Below are positions 1-9,238 of a stretch of 64,000 bases of DNA, piece by piece. Every line of letters starts with the position of its first letter. The first letter of the stretch is position 1. The notes under the pieces were generated by a model, which worked only from the letters and a program-made list of their open reading frames with translations, searched no databases and was not told where the DNA came from. The DNA comes from Acidobacteriota bacterium (GTDB lineage: Bacteria; Acidobacteriota; Terriglobia; Terriglobales; Acidobacteriaceae). The stretch spans positions 62,001 to 126,000 of the forward strand of contig JAFDVP010000014.1 of the NCBI GenBank assembly GCA_018268895.1, written 5' to 3'. Position numbers and translations under genes: made by a program.

Positions 1-254
1 CGCAGGGCGTCTACGAGCTGCGGTTCTTCTTCTCCGAGGGAGTGAACGGTCCGGAGGGCGGCGACCTTCCGCTGGTCCTGCTGAAGCGCAAGGTGAAGAA
101 GCTGATTGAAGAGGAAGATCCGCGCAAGCCACTGACAGACGATCATCTGGCGGCAGAGCTGCAACGCCAGGGTATCCAGGTAACTCGCCGCACAGTGGCG
201 AAGTATCGTGAGGACATGCAGATTCCGAGTACCCATCAGCGGCGGGTACGTTAG
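1..254 (+). CDS. rpoN: RNA polymerase sigma-54 factor, C-terminal end (partial)
   Basis: The reading frame is open from the left edge and ends with TAG at 252-254, giving about 83 residues. It contains the RpoN box, seen as TRRTVAKYRE, the C-terminal DNA-recognition motif that binds the -24 element of sigma-54 promoters. The sequence before it (ELRFFFSEGV, then a helical stretch ending in LAAELQRQG) fits the end of the sigma-54 core-binding/DNA-binding region. The gene starts outside the window. Its position directly before hpf and rapZ matches the widespread rpoN-hpf-rapZ neighbourhood, which supports the call. Confidence 0.93.
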   Translation, partial: QGVYELRFFFSEGVNGPEGGDLPLVLLKRKVKKLIEEEDPRKPLTDDHLAAELQRQGIQVTRRTVAKYREDMQIPSTHQRRVR

Positions 255-334
255 TTTCTCTCTTGTAAAACATGTCTGGCGGTTCCTCGCTCGATAGCGT
301 GAGCAGGCGTAATATGTCTGCACGAGGTACCCCG

Positions 335-967
335 ATGAACCTGGACTACACCGGAAGACAGACGACGATCACAAAAAAACTGAAGACGCAGACCGAAGCC
401 GGAGTTGAGCGTATCGCGAAGATTATCGGCAACGCGGGAAACGTACATGTAATTCTGACGACCGAAAAATACAGGCACACGGCCGAACTGACGGTGCAGA
501 CGCGCAGCCTGAAACTGGTAGCTTCATGCGAAGCCACCGATATGGAGACGGCGTTGCGCGACGCACTCGCCACAATCGAAAAACAGGCGATCAAACACAC
601 CAAGAGGAAGACGACGATCAAGCGGAACGCGAAGGATGGCGTTCGGCAGGTTGCCGTTTCGCATGTGGAAGAAGAAGTACCGGTGGCTGTAGGGGCTGAG
701 CTGGTCAAGGCGGCATCCCGCAATGGAGATGCGCGAAAGGCGGTGCCCATGCTGGTGCACTCCTTCCCCTCGCAATCGCCGCTGGCGGAGCCGCACCTGG
801 TTCGCTCCAGGGACGGCGTCGCCATGCGCCCGATGACGCTGGAGGAGGCGGTAAAGGAAGCCGCATTCCGCGACCGCGAGGTCTTTGTCTTTCGCGACCA
901 CGGCGGCCAGGCGATGGTGTTGCATCGCAAGCGCGACGGCAAGATGGAGCTGATCGAAGTTCCTTGA
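335..967 (+). CDS. hpf: ribosome hibernation promoting factor, long form
   Basis: Binds the 30S decoding region and drives 70S inactivation and 100S dimer formation in resting cells. The 210 residues show an N-terminal HPF/YfiA domain (MNLDYTGRQTTITKKLK onward, about 1-100), a variable linker and the C-terminal dimerisation domain of long HPFs (PMTLEEAVKEAAF, then FRDHGGQAMVLHRKRDG). The ATG at 335 was chosen because homologues start at this point and a GAGG lies 7 nt upstream; in-frame codons further upstream would add 21 unrelated residues. The gene follows rpoN by 80 nt. The linker is somewhat longer than in the usual protein of about 185 residues. Confidence 0.93.
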   Translation: MNLDYTGRQTTITKKLKTQTEAGVERIAKIIGNAGNVHVILTTEKYRHTAELTVQTRSLKLVASCEATDMETALRDALATIEKQAIKHTKRKTTIKRNAKDGVRQVAVSHVEEEVPVAVGAELVKAASRNGDARKAVPMLVHSFPSQSPLAEPHLVRSRDGVAMRPMTLEEAVKEAAFRDREVFVFRDHGGQAMVLHRKRDGKMELIEVP

Positions 968-980
968 GACGGGTTTGCGT

Positions 981-1011
981 TGCGCAGCCATTCTGTATGA
1001 GTGGCTGCGTG
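981..1011 (+). terminator. Hairpin between hpf and rapZ
   Basis: A 9-bp stem (983-991 with 1001-1009, CGCAGCCAT against GTGGCTGCG) closes a 9-nt loop 16 nt after the hpf stop. There is no clear T-run after it, so it may be an mRNA-stabilising or attenuating hairpin and not a classical terminator. Confidence 0.35.
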
Positions 1012-1061
1012 ACGCGAAGGTCGCAAGCCTTCCTTGACGCGAGGATGCTAGGATTCCAGTC

Positions 1062-2009
1062 ATGCCACGCAAGAGCGCGAAGAAGGCAGCAGAGAATGTA
1101 GCCAGGTCCGATGCCGCAAAGGCTGGCGTCAAGACCAAGGGCGCGGAACAGAATAAAAAAGGCGAACTGGTCATTCTGACCGGTCTGTCAGGGTCAGGTA
1201 AGCTCTCGGCGCTGAAGACGTTTGAAGACCTGGGATTCTATTCGGTCGACAACCTGCCGCTGGAGCTCGTGCCTCGGTTTGCGGATCTTGTGCGCCAGTC
1301 GGCGGAGATTGAACGTGCTGCGCTGGTCGTCGATGTGCGCGAGGGAATGCGGCTGGATGAGTTCCCGGCGATCCTGAAGAAGGTTCGCAAAGTGCTGCCG
1401 ACGCGGGTGCTCTACCTCGAAGCGAGTGACGAGGCGTTGATCCGCCGGTTTTCCGAGACGAGGCGACCGCATCCCATGGGACGGTCGGACACCGTGGTGA
1501 AGTCAATACGCGCGGAGCGGAAGCGCCTGGACCCGATCCGCAATGTTGCCGACATTGTGCTGGATACGACGAAGTTCACGGTGCATGACCTGCGAGCGCA
1601 CATCGGCGCCCAGTTCGAGCGCGACGCCAGCGACCGCAATCTCACGATCTCCTCGAATAGCTTTGGCTTCAAGAATGGAGTGCCGACTGAGGCCGATCTG
1701 GTCTTCGATGTGCGTTTTCTCCCGAATCCGCACTTTGTGCCTGAGTTCCGCAAGCTCACCGGGAAACATCCAAAGGTTGCCAAGTATGTGCGCGACTTTC
1801 CGCAGGCGGCCGAGTTTCTGGATAAGACAACGGAGATGCTCAAGTTCCTGCTGCCGCACTACATCAAGGAGGGCAAGAGCTACCTGACGGTCGCCTTTGG
1901 GTGTACCGGAGGACAGCACCGGTCGGTGTTTATTGCAGAAGAGATGAAAAAACGGCTGGCTGCGGCAGGGTATCGCGTGAAGACATCGCATCGCGACATG
2001 CCGCGATGA
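1062..2009 (+). CDS. rapZ: RapZ/YvcJ family nucleotide-binding protein
   Basis: RapZ proteins have an N-terminal P-loop ATPase-like domain and a C-terminal domain that binds small RNA or sugar phosphate; in enterobacteria RapZ delivers GlmZ sRNA to RNase E. The 315-residue frame has the P-loop GLSGSGK followed by the family block EDLGFYSVDNLP, then ETRRPHP, FKNGVPTEADLVFDVRFLPNP and the C-terminal FGCTGGQHRSVF block. The first about 30 residues are a lysine- and alanine-rich extension before ELVILTGLSG. The residue after the P-loop lysine is Leu where family members usually have Ser or Thr. It follows hpf in the conserved cluster. The ATG at 1062 has no strong Shine-Dalgarno, so the start could lie later. 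Confidence 0.92.
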   Translation: MPRKSAKKAAENVARSDAAKAGVKTKGAEQNKKGELVILTGLSGSGKLSALKTFEDLGFYSVDNLPLELVPRFADLVRQSAEIERAALVVDVREGMRLDEFPAILKKVRKVLPTRVLYLEASDEALIRRFSETRRPHPMGRSDTVVKSIRAERKRLDPIRNVADIVLDTTKFTVHDLRAHIGAQFERDASDRNLTISSNSFGFKNGVPTEADLVFDVRFLPNPHFVPEFRKLTGKHPKVAKYVRDFPQAAEFLDKTTEMLKFLLPHYIKEGKSYLTVAFGCTGGQHRSVFIAEEMKKRLAAAGYRVKTSHRDMPR

Positions 2010-2070
2010 TCGCGCCCGCGCAATAGAATAGAGAGATGGCCTGCATGAACAAGATCGGGAGAGTGGCGGC

Positions 2071-3945
2071 TTGAGGCGCATCTGGCGATTGCTGCTCTAT
2101 GTGCGGCCGTACTCGCTGTACGTGCTTGCTTCTGTGCTGTTGATGGCAATGGTCGGCGCGATGTCTGCGCTGCGCGTGTTGCTGGTCAAGCCCATCTTCG
2201 ACAACGTGCTGCGCCCCGATGCGGTGACGCACAGCGTCCTCGTCTATGAGATTCCGCGGGTTGGATGGCGGTTGAACCTACACTTTCTAGTGCCCAGCCA
2301 CTTCCAGAATGCGTGGACAGTGGTGGCGTATGCTCTGATCGTCTCCGCTCTCGTGAAGTCGGTGTGTGACTATCTTGGGACCTATCTCGTGAATTATGCC
2401 GGCTTCGGCATGATCACCGATCTTCGCAACGACCTGTATAACGCTGTGTTGCGTCGATCGGTAGCGTTCTTTCAGAAGCACACAACAGGAACCTTGCTCT
2501 CGACATTGATCAACGACATCGAGAAAGTGCAGTTTGCGATGTCGACGGTATTGAGCGAGTTTTTGCAGCAGTTGTTCACCTTGCTGTTCACCATCGGCGT
2601 CGTCATCCTGGTTGGCGGCAAGATGGCATGGGTGCTGTTGCTTTTCGTCCCGATTGTGATCTCGTCGGCACGGCGCATCGGCAAACGGGTGCGTCAGACA
2701 ACGCGCAAAGGACAGGACAAGCTGGCCGAGATACAGAACATCCTGCACGAGACCATTACGGGCAACCGCATCGTGAAGGCCTTCGGTATGGAGTTGTGGG
2801 AGATGAACCGCTTCCGCAGGGCTGCACGAAGACTCTTCCGCGCGAACCTGAAATCGGTAAGCGTGCAGGCGATCAGCTCGCCGCTGATGGACGCGCTGGG
2901 ATCGGTGGGGATTGCCGGACTCCTGCTCTTCGGGCGGACGAGGATTCAGAACGGCGGAATGACAGCGGGATCGTTTGTGACGTTCCTGATTGCGGTCTTC
3001 ACGCTGTACGATCCGGTGCGCAAGTTCGCGCTCTTTTATAACAGCTTCCAACAGGCACTGGGAGCAAGCGAAGACATCTTCAAGTTCATGGACGCGCAGG
3101 ATGATGTTCGAGAGAAGCGTCGCGCGCATGTGCTCAAGGGATTCAGCAAGGGCATTGCGTTCGAGCAGGTTGCATTCGCTTACGCCGACGACAATGGCGA
3201 AACGACAGAGGTGCTGCACGATATCAACCTCGATGTGAAGCCCGGTGAAGTGATTGCCTTCGTGGGGCCGAGCGGTGCGGGCAAATCGTCGCTCGTAAAT
3301 TTGATTCCGCGCTTCTTCGACGTCAGCGCAGGCAAGATCACCATCGATGGCTACGACCTGCGCGATGTCACGATTGCTTCGTTGCGCGAGCAGATCGGCA
3401 AGGTGACGCAGGAGACGGTGCTGTTCAACGACACGGTGCGCAACAACATCGCCTATGGACAGCCGGATGTTCCACTGAGCAAGGTGGAGGAGGCGGCGCG
3501 CATGGCCCTGGCGCACGACTTCATCATGAAGATGCCGGACGGCTACAACACGAAGGTCGGCGAGAAGGGCGTGCGGCTGAGTGGCGGCGAACGGCAGCGG
3601 CTGGCGATCGCGCGCGCCATCCTGAAGAATGCGCCGATCCTGATACTGGATGAGGCGACCAGCGCGCTCGACACCGAGAGCGAACAGTTTGTGCAGGCGG
3701 CGCTGGCCAACCTGATGCAGGGGCGCACGGTCTTTGTGATTGCGCACAGGCTCTCGACAGTGCGCAAGGCAACGAAGATCTGCGTGCTGGAACGCGGCCG
3801 CATCACCGAGACGGGGACACACGATGAACTGATGCTTCGTTCGGGAACCTACCGCAGACTCTACGATCTGCAGTTCGGCGACGAAGGTCTTGCCGTTGCG
3901 GGGCAGGCTGTGTTGCAGCCTGTGGAACCGGAGGGATTTGCTTGA
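2071..3945 (+). CDS. msbA: MsbA-type ABC exporter (fused membrane and ATPase domains)
   Basis: A half-transporter of 624 residues. The N-terminal type-IV exporter membrane domain (about 1-330) has several long hydrophobic segments and a coupling helix. The nucleotide-binding domain follows: Walker A GPSGAGKSS near residue 400, signature LSGGERQR near 504, Walker B ILILDEATSALD near 525 and the H-loop IAHRLST near 558. This layout fits lipid A flippases of the MsbA family, and a Gram-negative envelope is supported by the lpxD further on. Other lipid or drug exporters share the architecture, so the substrate is inferred. The start is TTG at 2071. The next gene overlaps its stop by 4 nt, so the two are translationally coupled. 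Confidence 0.85.
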   Translation: MRRIWRLLLYVRPYSLYVLASVLLMAMVGAMSALRVLLVKPIFDNVLRPDAVTHSVLVYEIPRVGWRLNLHFLVPSHFQNAWTVVAYALIVSALVKSVCDYLGTYLVNYAGFGMITDLRNDLYNAVLRRSVAFFQKHTTGTLLSTLINDIEKVQFAMSTVLSEFLQQLFTLLFTIGVVILVGGKMAWVLLLFVPIVISSARRIGKRVRQTTRKGQDKLAEIQNILHETITGNRIVKAFGMELWEMNRFRRAARRLFRANLKSVSVQAISSPLMDALGSVGIAGLLLFGRTRIQNGGMTAGSFVTFLIAVFTLYDPVRKFALFYNSFQQALGASEDIFKFMDAQDDVREKRRAHVLKGFSKGIAFEQVAFAYADDNGETTEVLHDINLDVKPGEVIAFVGPSGAGKSSLVNLIPRFFDVSAGKITIDGYDLRDVTIASLREQIGKVTQETVLFNDTVRNNIAYGQPDVPLSKVEEAARMALAHDFIMKMPDGYNTKVGEKGVRLSGGERQRLAIARAILKNAPILILDEATSALDTESEQFVQAALANLMQGRTVFVIAHRLSTVRKATKICVLERGRITETGTHDELMLRSGTYRRLYDLQFGDEGLAVAGQAVLQPVEPEGFA

Positions 3946-4847
3946 GCGTGATCTATTCGATGACCGGCTTTGCCAGCGCGCGAAGCTCTGCGGATGCGAA
4001 ACCAGGGTTTTCAATCGCCATCAAGAGCGTCAACCATCGCTTTCTCGATCTGCACATGCGGCTGCCTTCGTACTGCGACGCGCTGGAGATGCAGGTGCGC
4101 CGGTTGCTGAAAGAGACGTTGAAGCGCGGACACATTGAAGTCACGCTGCAGGTGGACAGAAAGGCCGGCGGGCAGATTGAATTGAACTCCGAGCTGCTCG
4201 GCGCCTATGTTGAGGCCTTTCGCGAGGCCGCTGCAACTTACGGCCTGGAGAATCAACCGGACCTGAACTCGCTTCTGCGGATTCCCGGCGTCATGACGGC
4301 GGAGACGCCTACCGGGGTTGAAGGCAATGCAGAACTTGATGCCGCGGTGATGGCAGCAATGCCTGCGCTGATTGAGAGACTCAATGACGTTCGAGCGCAG
4401 GAGGGCACGGCGCTGGCTGCGGAGCTGAGGTCGTCAATGGCCAGGCTGCGAGGCTTTGCCGATGAGATGGCGCAGCTCCGCAACGGCGTTCGCGTGGCTC
4501 AGGTTGAGCGCCTGAAGACCAGGCTGGCGGAGCTGACCGGCGGCGCCGGAGTCAGCGAGGAGAGAGTGCTTGCCGAGGCCGCGGTGCTTGCGGAGAAGAG
4601 CGACGTTGAAGAAGAGATTGTGCGTTTGAGGACGCATATCGACCGCTTCAACACGATGTTGGACGAGGGCGGCGAACTGGGCAAGCGGCTGGATTTTCTA
4701 TTGCAGGAGCTGAACCGGGAAGCCAACACGATGCTCTCGAAGACCGGCTCAGCAGCAGGCGACAACAGTTTGCGCATCACCGAGCTGGGGTTGGAGATCA
4801 AAGCCGAGATCGAAAAGGTGCGTGAGCAGGTTCAGAACATCGAGTAG
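3942..4847 (+). CDS. yicC: YicC family protein (endoribonuclease)
   Basis: YicC proteins are conserved stress-linked proteins; the E. coli member has endoribonuclease activity. The frame of 301 residues begins with the family hallmark YSMTGFASA, continues with SVNHRFLDLHMRLP, and ends with the helical C-terminal domain (EELDFLLQELNREANT-like, seen as LDFLLQELNREANTMLSK, and a final EKVREQVQNIE). The TTG at 3942 overlaps the exporter stop and is preceded by GGAGG 7 nt upstream; a GTG at 3948 is the alternative. The yicC-gmk-rpoZ order is common in bacteria, and here gmk follows by 48 nt. Confidence 0.92.
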   Translation: MSVIYSMTGFASARSSADAKPGFSIAIKSVNHRFLDLHMRLPSYCDALEMQVRRLLKETLKRGHIEVTLQVDRKAGGQIELNSELLGAYVEAFREAAATYGLENQPDLNSLLRIPGVMTAETPTGVEGNAELDAAVMAAMPALIERLNDVRAQEGTALAAELRSSMARLRGFADEMAQLRNGVRVAQVERLKTRLAELTGGAGVSEERVLAEAAVLAEKSDVEEEIVRLRTHIDRFNTMLDEGGELGKRLDFLLQELNREANTMLSKTGSAAGDNSLRITELGLEIKAEIEKVREQVQNIE

Positions 4848-4895
4848 GTTGCAGTTACACTGAGAGCATTCAGACAGGCTGGTTGCTGGGAGCAG

Positions 4896-5555
4896 ATGGC
4901 GGGAATACTGTTTATCATCTCGGCCCCTTCGGGGTCGGGCAAATCGACGCTGGTGAGCGAGCTCAGAAGGCTCGTCGAAGGGCTGGACTTCTCGATCTCG
5001 TACACGACGCGGGCGCCGCGCGGTTCGGAAGAGAATGGCCGCGAGTACTACTTCACAACCCGCGAAGAGTTTGAGCGCATGGTGGCCGCGGGAGACTTTC
5101 TGGAGTGGGCGGAGGTCTTCGGCAACTATTACGGCACCGCCGTCTCCGCCTTGCAACATGCGAAGGACCTGGGCAAGGACCTGCTGCTCGACATCGATGT
5201 GCAGGGCGCGGTGCAGATGATGCAGAAGATGCCCGAGGCGGTATCCATCTTCATCCTGCCTCCGAGCCCGCAGGTGTTGGAGAAGCGCCTGCGCAATCGC
5301 AGCGCGGCCGAGAACATGACCTCCGAGGCGATCATCGAAAAGCGCCTGACGGGCGCGAAGGGCGAGATCAGGAAGGTGTGGGACTACAAGTACGCGCTGG
5401 TCAATGATGTGCTCGAAGAGGCTGTCGCGGAGATGCGCGCAATTGTGCTGTACGAGCGCGGCGTTCAGGACGGAGTGGAAGAGCTGGCAAAGGGATGCCG
5501 GACCGACACCGCCTCGCCTAAGCTGAAGGCCGTTCTTGATGCCTTCGGCGGATAG
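4896..5555 (+). CDS. gmk: Guanylate kinase
   Basis: Phosphorylates GMP to GDP with ATP in the cytosol. The 219 residues carry the P-loop SAPSGSGKST (residues 9-18), the GMP-binding block TTRAPRGSEENGREYYF, and the lid region following EKRLRNRSA. The length is in the normal range for the family (about 200-220). The ATG at 4896 has a GGGAG just upstream. It sits between yicC and, one gene further, rpoZ. Confidence 0.96.
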   Translation: MAGILFIISAPSGSGKSTLVSELRRLVEGLDFSISYTTRAPRGSEENGREYYFTTREEFERMVAAGDFLEWAEVFGNYYGTAVSALQHAKDLGKDLLLDIDVQGAVQMMQKMPEAVSIFILPPSPQVLEKRLRNRSAAENMTSEAIIEKRLTGAKGEIRKVWDYKYALVNDVLEEAVAEMRAIVLYERGVQDGVEELAKGCRTDTASPKLKAVLDAFGG

Positions 5556-5631
5556 TTCCGCAGCGCCAAAACGGTACTTGATCGGCGACTTCCCCAGAAC
5601 CTGAATGACGCAGTATAAAGGTCGCATCCAT

Positions 5632-7944
5632 ATGCAGACTTTTTTTCTACGCTCTCTTTACCTCATTACGTTAGCGGTGACTGGAATTGTTCATGCGCAA
5701 AGTGCGTCGGAGGTTGATCCGATGCTGGGCGCGGACAAAGGCGGCAATGTCTTTGTCGGGCCGACGCTGCCCTATGGCATGGCGAAGCCGGGCCCGGACT
5801 ACGGCGACAACCAGGCAAACTCGGGATGGGAGGCGAGCGGCAACCTGAACGGCTTCTCGCAATTGCACGTCTCGGGCACAGGAGGCGGGGCGAAGTACGG
5901 CAACATCCTGGTGCAGCCAATGATGGACGCGGCCGATCCTGCGCATAGCTCGGCTACTCGTGAAGACGAGCACGCTGAGGTGGGATACTACTCGGTCAAA
6001 CTTGGCGGGTCAGGGATTCACGCGGAGGTAACGACGGCGCGACGTACTCCTGTCTATCGCTTCACGTATCCGGCGAGCGGTCAACGAACGCTCCTCGTCG
6101 ATGTTGGCCATCTGCTCATGAAGTTGCACGACTCTCCGCATCGCTATCCCGAGGGACAGGTGGTTTATTCCACCGATGTCGAGGTGTTGTCGCCCACGGA
6201 GATCGCCGGAGAGCAGGCATCGGTGATGGGCTGGAACATCCAGACCACGCCGATGCGCGTGTACTTTTATCTCGTGACCGACACGCCTGCCGTAGCGAGC
6301 GGGACGTGGGAGGACGGCAAGCCGGTGAAGGCAGGAGCGAAGACTGCGAGCTACAAGATGCCCTTCACGATGAAGACGCTGCCCGAGCCTCCTGCGCCGA
6401 TTGTCAGTACCGGAGCCTATCTGACGTTTGCCGCGAGCGCAAAGCCGGTGATGGTGAAGGTTGGCGTCTCGTTCGTCTCGGTTGCGCAAGCGAAGAAGAA
6501 TGCAATGACCGAGGTCGCGGGGTTCGACTTCGACAGCACGCGCAAGGCCGCGGTTGCGGCATGGAACAAGGAGCTTTCGACAGTGAAGATTGCGGGAGGC
6601 ACCGCGAGCGAGCGCCAGCAGTTCGCCACCGGGCTTTACCACTCGATGCTGATGCCGGTCGATCGCACGGGCGAGAACCCGCTATGGCAGAGCGCGACGC
6701 CGTACTATGACGACTTCTACTGTATCTGGGACACCTTCCGGTCTTCTACGCCGCTGTTGACGCTGCTGCACCAGGACCGCGTGACGGCGATCCTGCAATC
6801 GCTGCTGGAGATTCAAGACCATGATGGGTTCTTCCTCGATGGCCGATCAGGCAACTTTGCAGGACGCACGCAAGGCGGCTCCGACGCGGAGATGATGTTC
6901 ACCGATGCGTTCGTCAAGCACCTTCCGGGGCTCGACTGGGAGCGCGTCTATCGCGCGATGGTGCACGACGCAGACGTAGAGTCGACGGCCTCGATTCGCT
7001 TCGGGCGGGGAGATCTGGATGATTGGAAGAAGCTCGGGTATCTCTCGATTGAACACTCCGACCCGGCGGGCGGACCCGACCGGCCGGGTTCGCGGTCGAT
7101 GGAGTACGCTGCGAACGACTACGCGGTTGCGCTGCTGGCGAAAGGCTTGAATCACGATGCCGACGCGAAGAAGTTCATGGCGCGCGCGGAGAACTGGAAG
7201 AGGCTCTGGTATGCCGACGCCGTCGACCACACCGAGGGCGGCGACGTGAAAGGGTTTATCTGGATGCGTCACGCGGATGGGCGATGGAAGGAGAACTTCG
7301 ATCCGCACCTGGTCGGCACCTGGTATCAGGACAATTTTTACGAGGCGTCGACGTGGACGTACTCGCTCTACGTTCCGCAGGACGTTCGCGGGCTGATCAA
7401 GATGGCCGGAGGTCCGGCGGAGTTCAAGAAGCGCCTCGATCTCTTCTTTGCCACTGGAGAACAGGGGCGCTATCGCTACGACGTTGGCAACGAGCCGGGC
7501 TTCCTCTCGCCGTATCTCTACAACTGGATCGGAGAGCAGAGCAGCTCGGCGAAGACGATTCGCGCGATTCTGCCGGCCAGTTATCACACCGGCACCGATG
7601 GCCTGCCGGGGAATGACGACTCCGGTGCGATGGGGTCGTTTCTGGTCTTCAACCAGATGGGCTTCTTTCCGGTCGCTGCGCAGGACGTTTATCTGATTGG
7701 CTCGCCCACGTTTCCGCGTTCATCCATCACGCTGGCAAACGGAAAGAAGTTTTCTGTCGTCGCGGAGAACACCTCTCCTGAGAACGTCTACATCGCAAAG
7801 GCGATGTGGAACGGCAAGCCATATACGCGCTCGTGGTTTACCCACGAGCAGCTAATGGCGGGAGGAGAACTGCGGCTGACGATGACCGATAAGCCCACGC
7901 ACTGGGACACGGGCACGGCTCCTCCTTCCATGTCGGACAGATAG
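5632..7944 (+). CDS. GH92 family exo-alpha-mannosidase, secreted
   Basis: GH92 enzymes are calcium-dependent inverting alpha-mannosidases that trim N-glycan or yeast-mannan ends. The 770 residues start with a signal peptide (MQTFFLRSLYLITLAVTGIVHAQ) and the family N-terminal block VDPMLGADKGGNVFVGPTLP. Other family blocks are PYYDDFYCIWDTFRSSTPLL and GNDDSGAMGSFLVFNQMGFF; the Asp pair in GNDD includes the catalytic base in characterised members. The ATG at 5632 is preferred over the one at 5605 because it has an AAAGG about 9 nt upstream and directly begins the signal peptide. The gene separates gmk from rpoZ, which are usually adjacent. The exact linkage cleaved cannot be read from sequence. 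Confidence 0.88.
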   Translation: MQTFFLRSLYLITLAVTGIVHAQSASEVDPMLGADKGGNVFVGPTLPYGMAKPGPDYGDNQANSGWEASGNLNGFSQLHVSGTGGGAKYGNILVQPMMDAADPAHSSATREDEHAEVGYYSVKLGGSGIHAEVTTARRTPVYRFTYPASGQRTLLVDVGHLLMKLHDSPHRYPEGQVVYSTDVEVLSPTEIAGEQASVMGWNIQTTPMRVYFYLVTDTPAVASGTWEDGKPVKAGAKTASYKMPFTMKTLPEPPAPIVSTGAYLTFAASAKPVMVKVGVSFVSVAQAKKNAMTEVAGFDFDSTRKAAVAAWNKELSTVKIAGGTASERQQFATGLYHSMLMPVDRTGENPLWQSATPYYDDFYCIWDTFRSSTPLLTLLHQDRVTAILQSLLEIQDHDGFFLDGRSGNFAGRTQGGSDAEMMFTDAFVKHLPGLDWERVYRAMVHDADVESTASIRFGRGDLDDWKKLGYLSIEHSDPAGGPDRPGSRSMEYAANDYAVALLAKGLNHDADAKKFMARAENWKRLWYADAVDHTEGGDVKGFIWMRHADGRWKENFDPHLVGTWYQDNFYEASTWTYSLYVPQDVRGLIKMAGGPAEFKKRLDLFFATGEQGRYRYDVGNEPGFLSPYLYNWIGEQSSSAKTIRAILPASYHTGTDGLPGNDDSGAMGSFLVFNQMGFFPVAAQDVYLIGSPTFPRSSITLANGKKFSVVAENTSPENVYIAKAMWNGKPYTRSWFTHEQLMAGGELRLTMTDKPTHWDTGTAPPSMSDR

Positions 7945-8068
7945 AGCCGGGAAGCGGCTTTGCCAGACGAAGAATGTTCTGGTAAACAATTGACCAGATA
8001 TCCACAGATTTTTTCGGTGGAGTTTCGTGAGGCTGAGATAGATTCAGACGCAAAGGGAGGACACACGC

Positions 8069-8275
8069 ATGTCGAGCGAGAGTGCATTCCACAATAAGTA
8101 CAGCCTGGTAAAGGGCGCGGCGCGGCGAGCACGGCAACTGCAATCCGGTGCGCCGCCGCTGATTACGGCAAAGTCGATGAAGGCTTGCCGCGTGGCCCAG
8201 GACGAGATCAGGCAGGGCCAGGTAAAGTACGTGCTCCCGAATGCGCCTGTAGCCTCCGAACCACAGTCACACTAG
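8069..8275 (+). CDS. rpoZ: RNA polymerase omega subunit
   Basis: Omega supports assembly of the beta-prime subunit into RNA polymerase. This 68-residue protein has the conserved N-terminal block NKYSLVKGAARRARQLQ, close to the RpoZ signature VLVAARRARQL, followed by PPLITAKSMKACRVAQDEI. A strong Shine-Dalgarno AGGGAGG lies 9 nt before the ATG. The upstream gap of 124 nt holds a weak GC hairpin just after the GH92 stop (AGCCG/CGGCT) and then AT-rich sequence. Confidence 0.88.
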   Translation: MSSESAFHNKYSLVKGAARRARQLQSGAPPLITAKSMKACRVAQDEIRQGQVKYVLPNAPVASEPQSH

Positions 8276-8317
8276 CTCGCGCTGCAAGGGCTGTAGTCTC
8301 CGCGATAGCATAGAGCC

Positions 8318-9214
8318 ATGGCAGGAGAAGCAGAAGAGCAGCTGCGCGCGTACGTGGAATATCTCCGCGACCTGGGCGTGTACGATTTTTACCGCCGGGG
8401 TGCGCCGGTTGCTGTGATCGCAGAGGAGCCTGTGTGGCAGGCTTCGGCCGTCGCTGAGGCCGCGGCGCTACAAGAGCGCCCCGCCGCTCCGCCTCCGGCT
8501 GACCCTCAGAAGCCTGAACCTGCAACCCCTGCTGCGATGCCGGCGCATCTTGCCGAACAACCCCTGGAGTCATCCATTCCGAAGCTGATCAGTTTCAACG
8601 ACCTTGCACCCTTGCCTACGGAGCGACTGGCGGCTGCAGACAAGCCTGCGGCCCTCAAGACGATCCAGGAAGAGATTGGCGACTGCACGCGGTGCCCGCT
8701 GGCCTATGCAGGCAGGCACAAGATCGTCTTTGCTGACGGCGACCCGAGCGCGCGGTTGATGTTTGTGGGCGAAGGTCCCGGCGCGGATGAAGACGAGCAG
8801 GGGCTGCCGTTCGTGGGCAAAGCCGGACAATTGCTGAACAACATGATTACCGCGATGGGCGTGAAGCGGGAACAGGTCTACATTGCGAACATCGTGAAGT
8901 GCAGGCCGCCTGCGAATCGCACCCCGGAGCCAGTTGAGGCGACGACCTGCTCGCAGTTTCTGCTGAAGCAGATCGACATAGTGCAGCCGGAGGTCATTGT
9001 TGCTCTGGGTGCAACGGCAGCCACCTACCTGCTTGGAGTGAAGCAGTCGCTTGCGGGACTGCGTGGTCGCTGGCATAGCTGTCGCGGGGCCAAGCTGGCT
9101 GTCACGTACCATCCCGCATTTCTGCTGCGCGACCCAAGGCAGAAGGTTGAGGCGTGGAAGGACCTGCAGATGGTGATGAAAGAGATGGGGTTGAAGGCTC
9201 CGGCGAAAGCGTAG
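8318..9214 (+). CDS. Family 4 uracil-DNA glycosylase (iron-sulphur type)
   Basis: Removes uracil from DNA in base excision repair. The catalytic domain starts near residue 110, with DCTRCPLA carrying two cysteines, motif A GEGPGADEDEQGLPFVGKAG, NIVKCRPPANRTP with a third cysteine, TTCSQFL with a fourth, and the late motif TYHPAFLLR. The four cysteines fit the 4Fe-4S cluster of family 4 enzymes. The first about 110 residues are an Ala/Pro-rich extension of unknown role that begins with a helical LRAYVEYLRDLGVYDFYRR segment; this segment is seen in other acidobacterial homologues as far as I recall. Total length is 298 residues against about 200 for the catalytic core. Confidence 0.9.
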   Translation: MAGEAEEQLRAYVEYLRDLGVYDFYRRGAPVAVIAEEPVWQASAVAEAAALQERPAAPPPADPQKPEPATPAAMPAHLAEQPLESSIPKLISFNDLAPLPTERLAAADKPAALKTIQEEIGDCTRCPLAYAGRHKIVFADGDPSARLMFVGEGPGADEDEQGLPFVGKAGQLLNNMITAMGVKREQVYIANIVKCRPPANRTPEPVEATTCSQFLLKQIDIVQPEVIVALGATAATYLLGVKQSLAGLRGRWHSCRGAKLAVTYHPAFLLRDPRQKVEAWKDLQMVMKEMGLKAPAKA

Positions 9215-9238
9215 AGCGGCTGTCATCGTGGCGAATCA

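Noticed and set aside
2287..4014. Minus-strand open frame of 575 codons across the ABC exporter gene
   Set aside because: It is antisense to a clear MsbA-type gene with all motifs, has a His/Arg/Gln-rich composition, and resembles no family. High GC makes long antisense frames common here.
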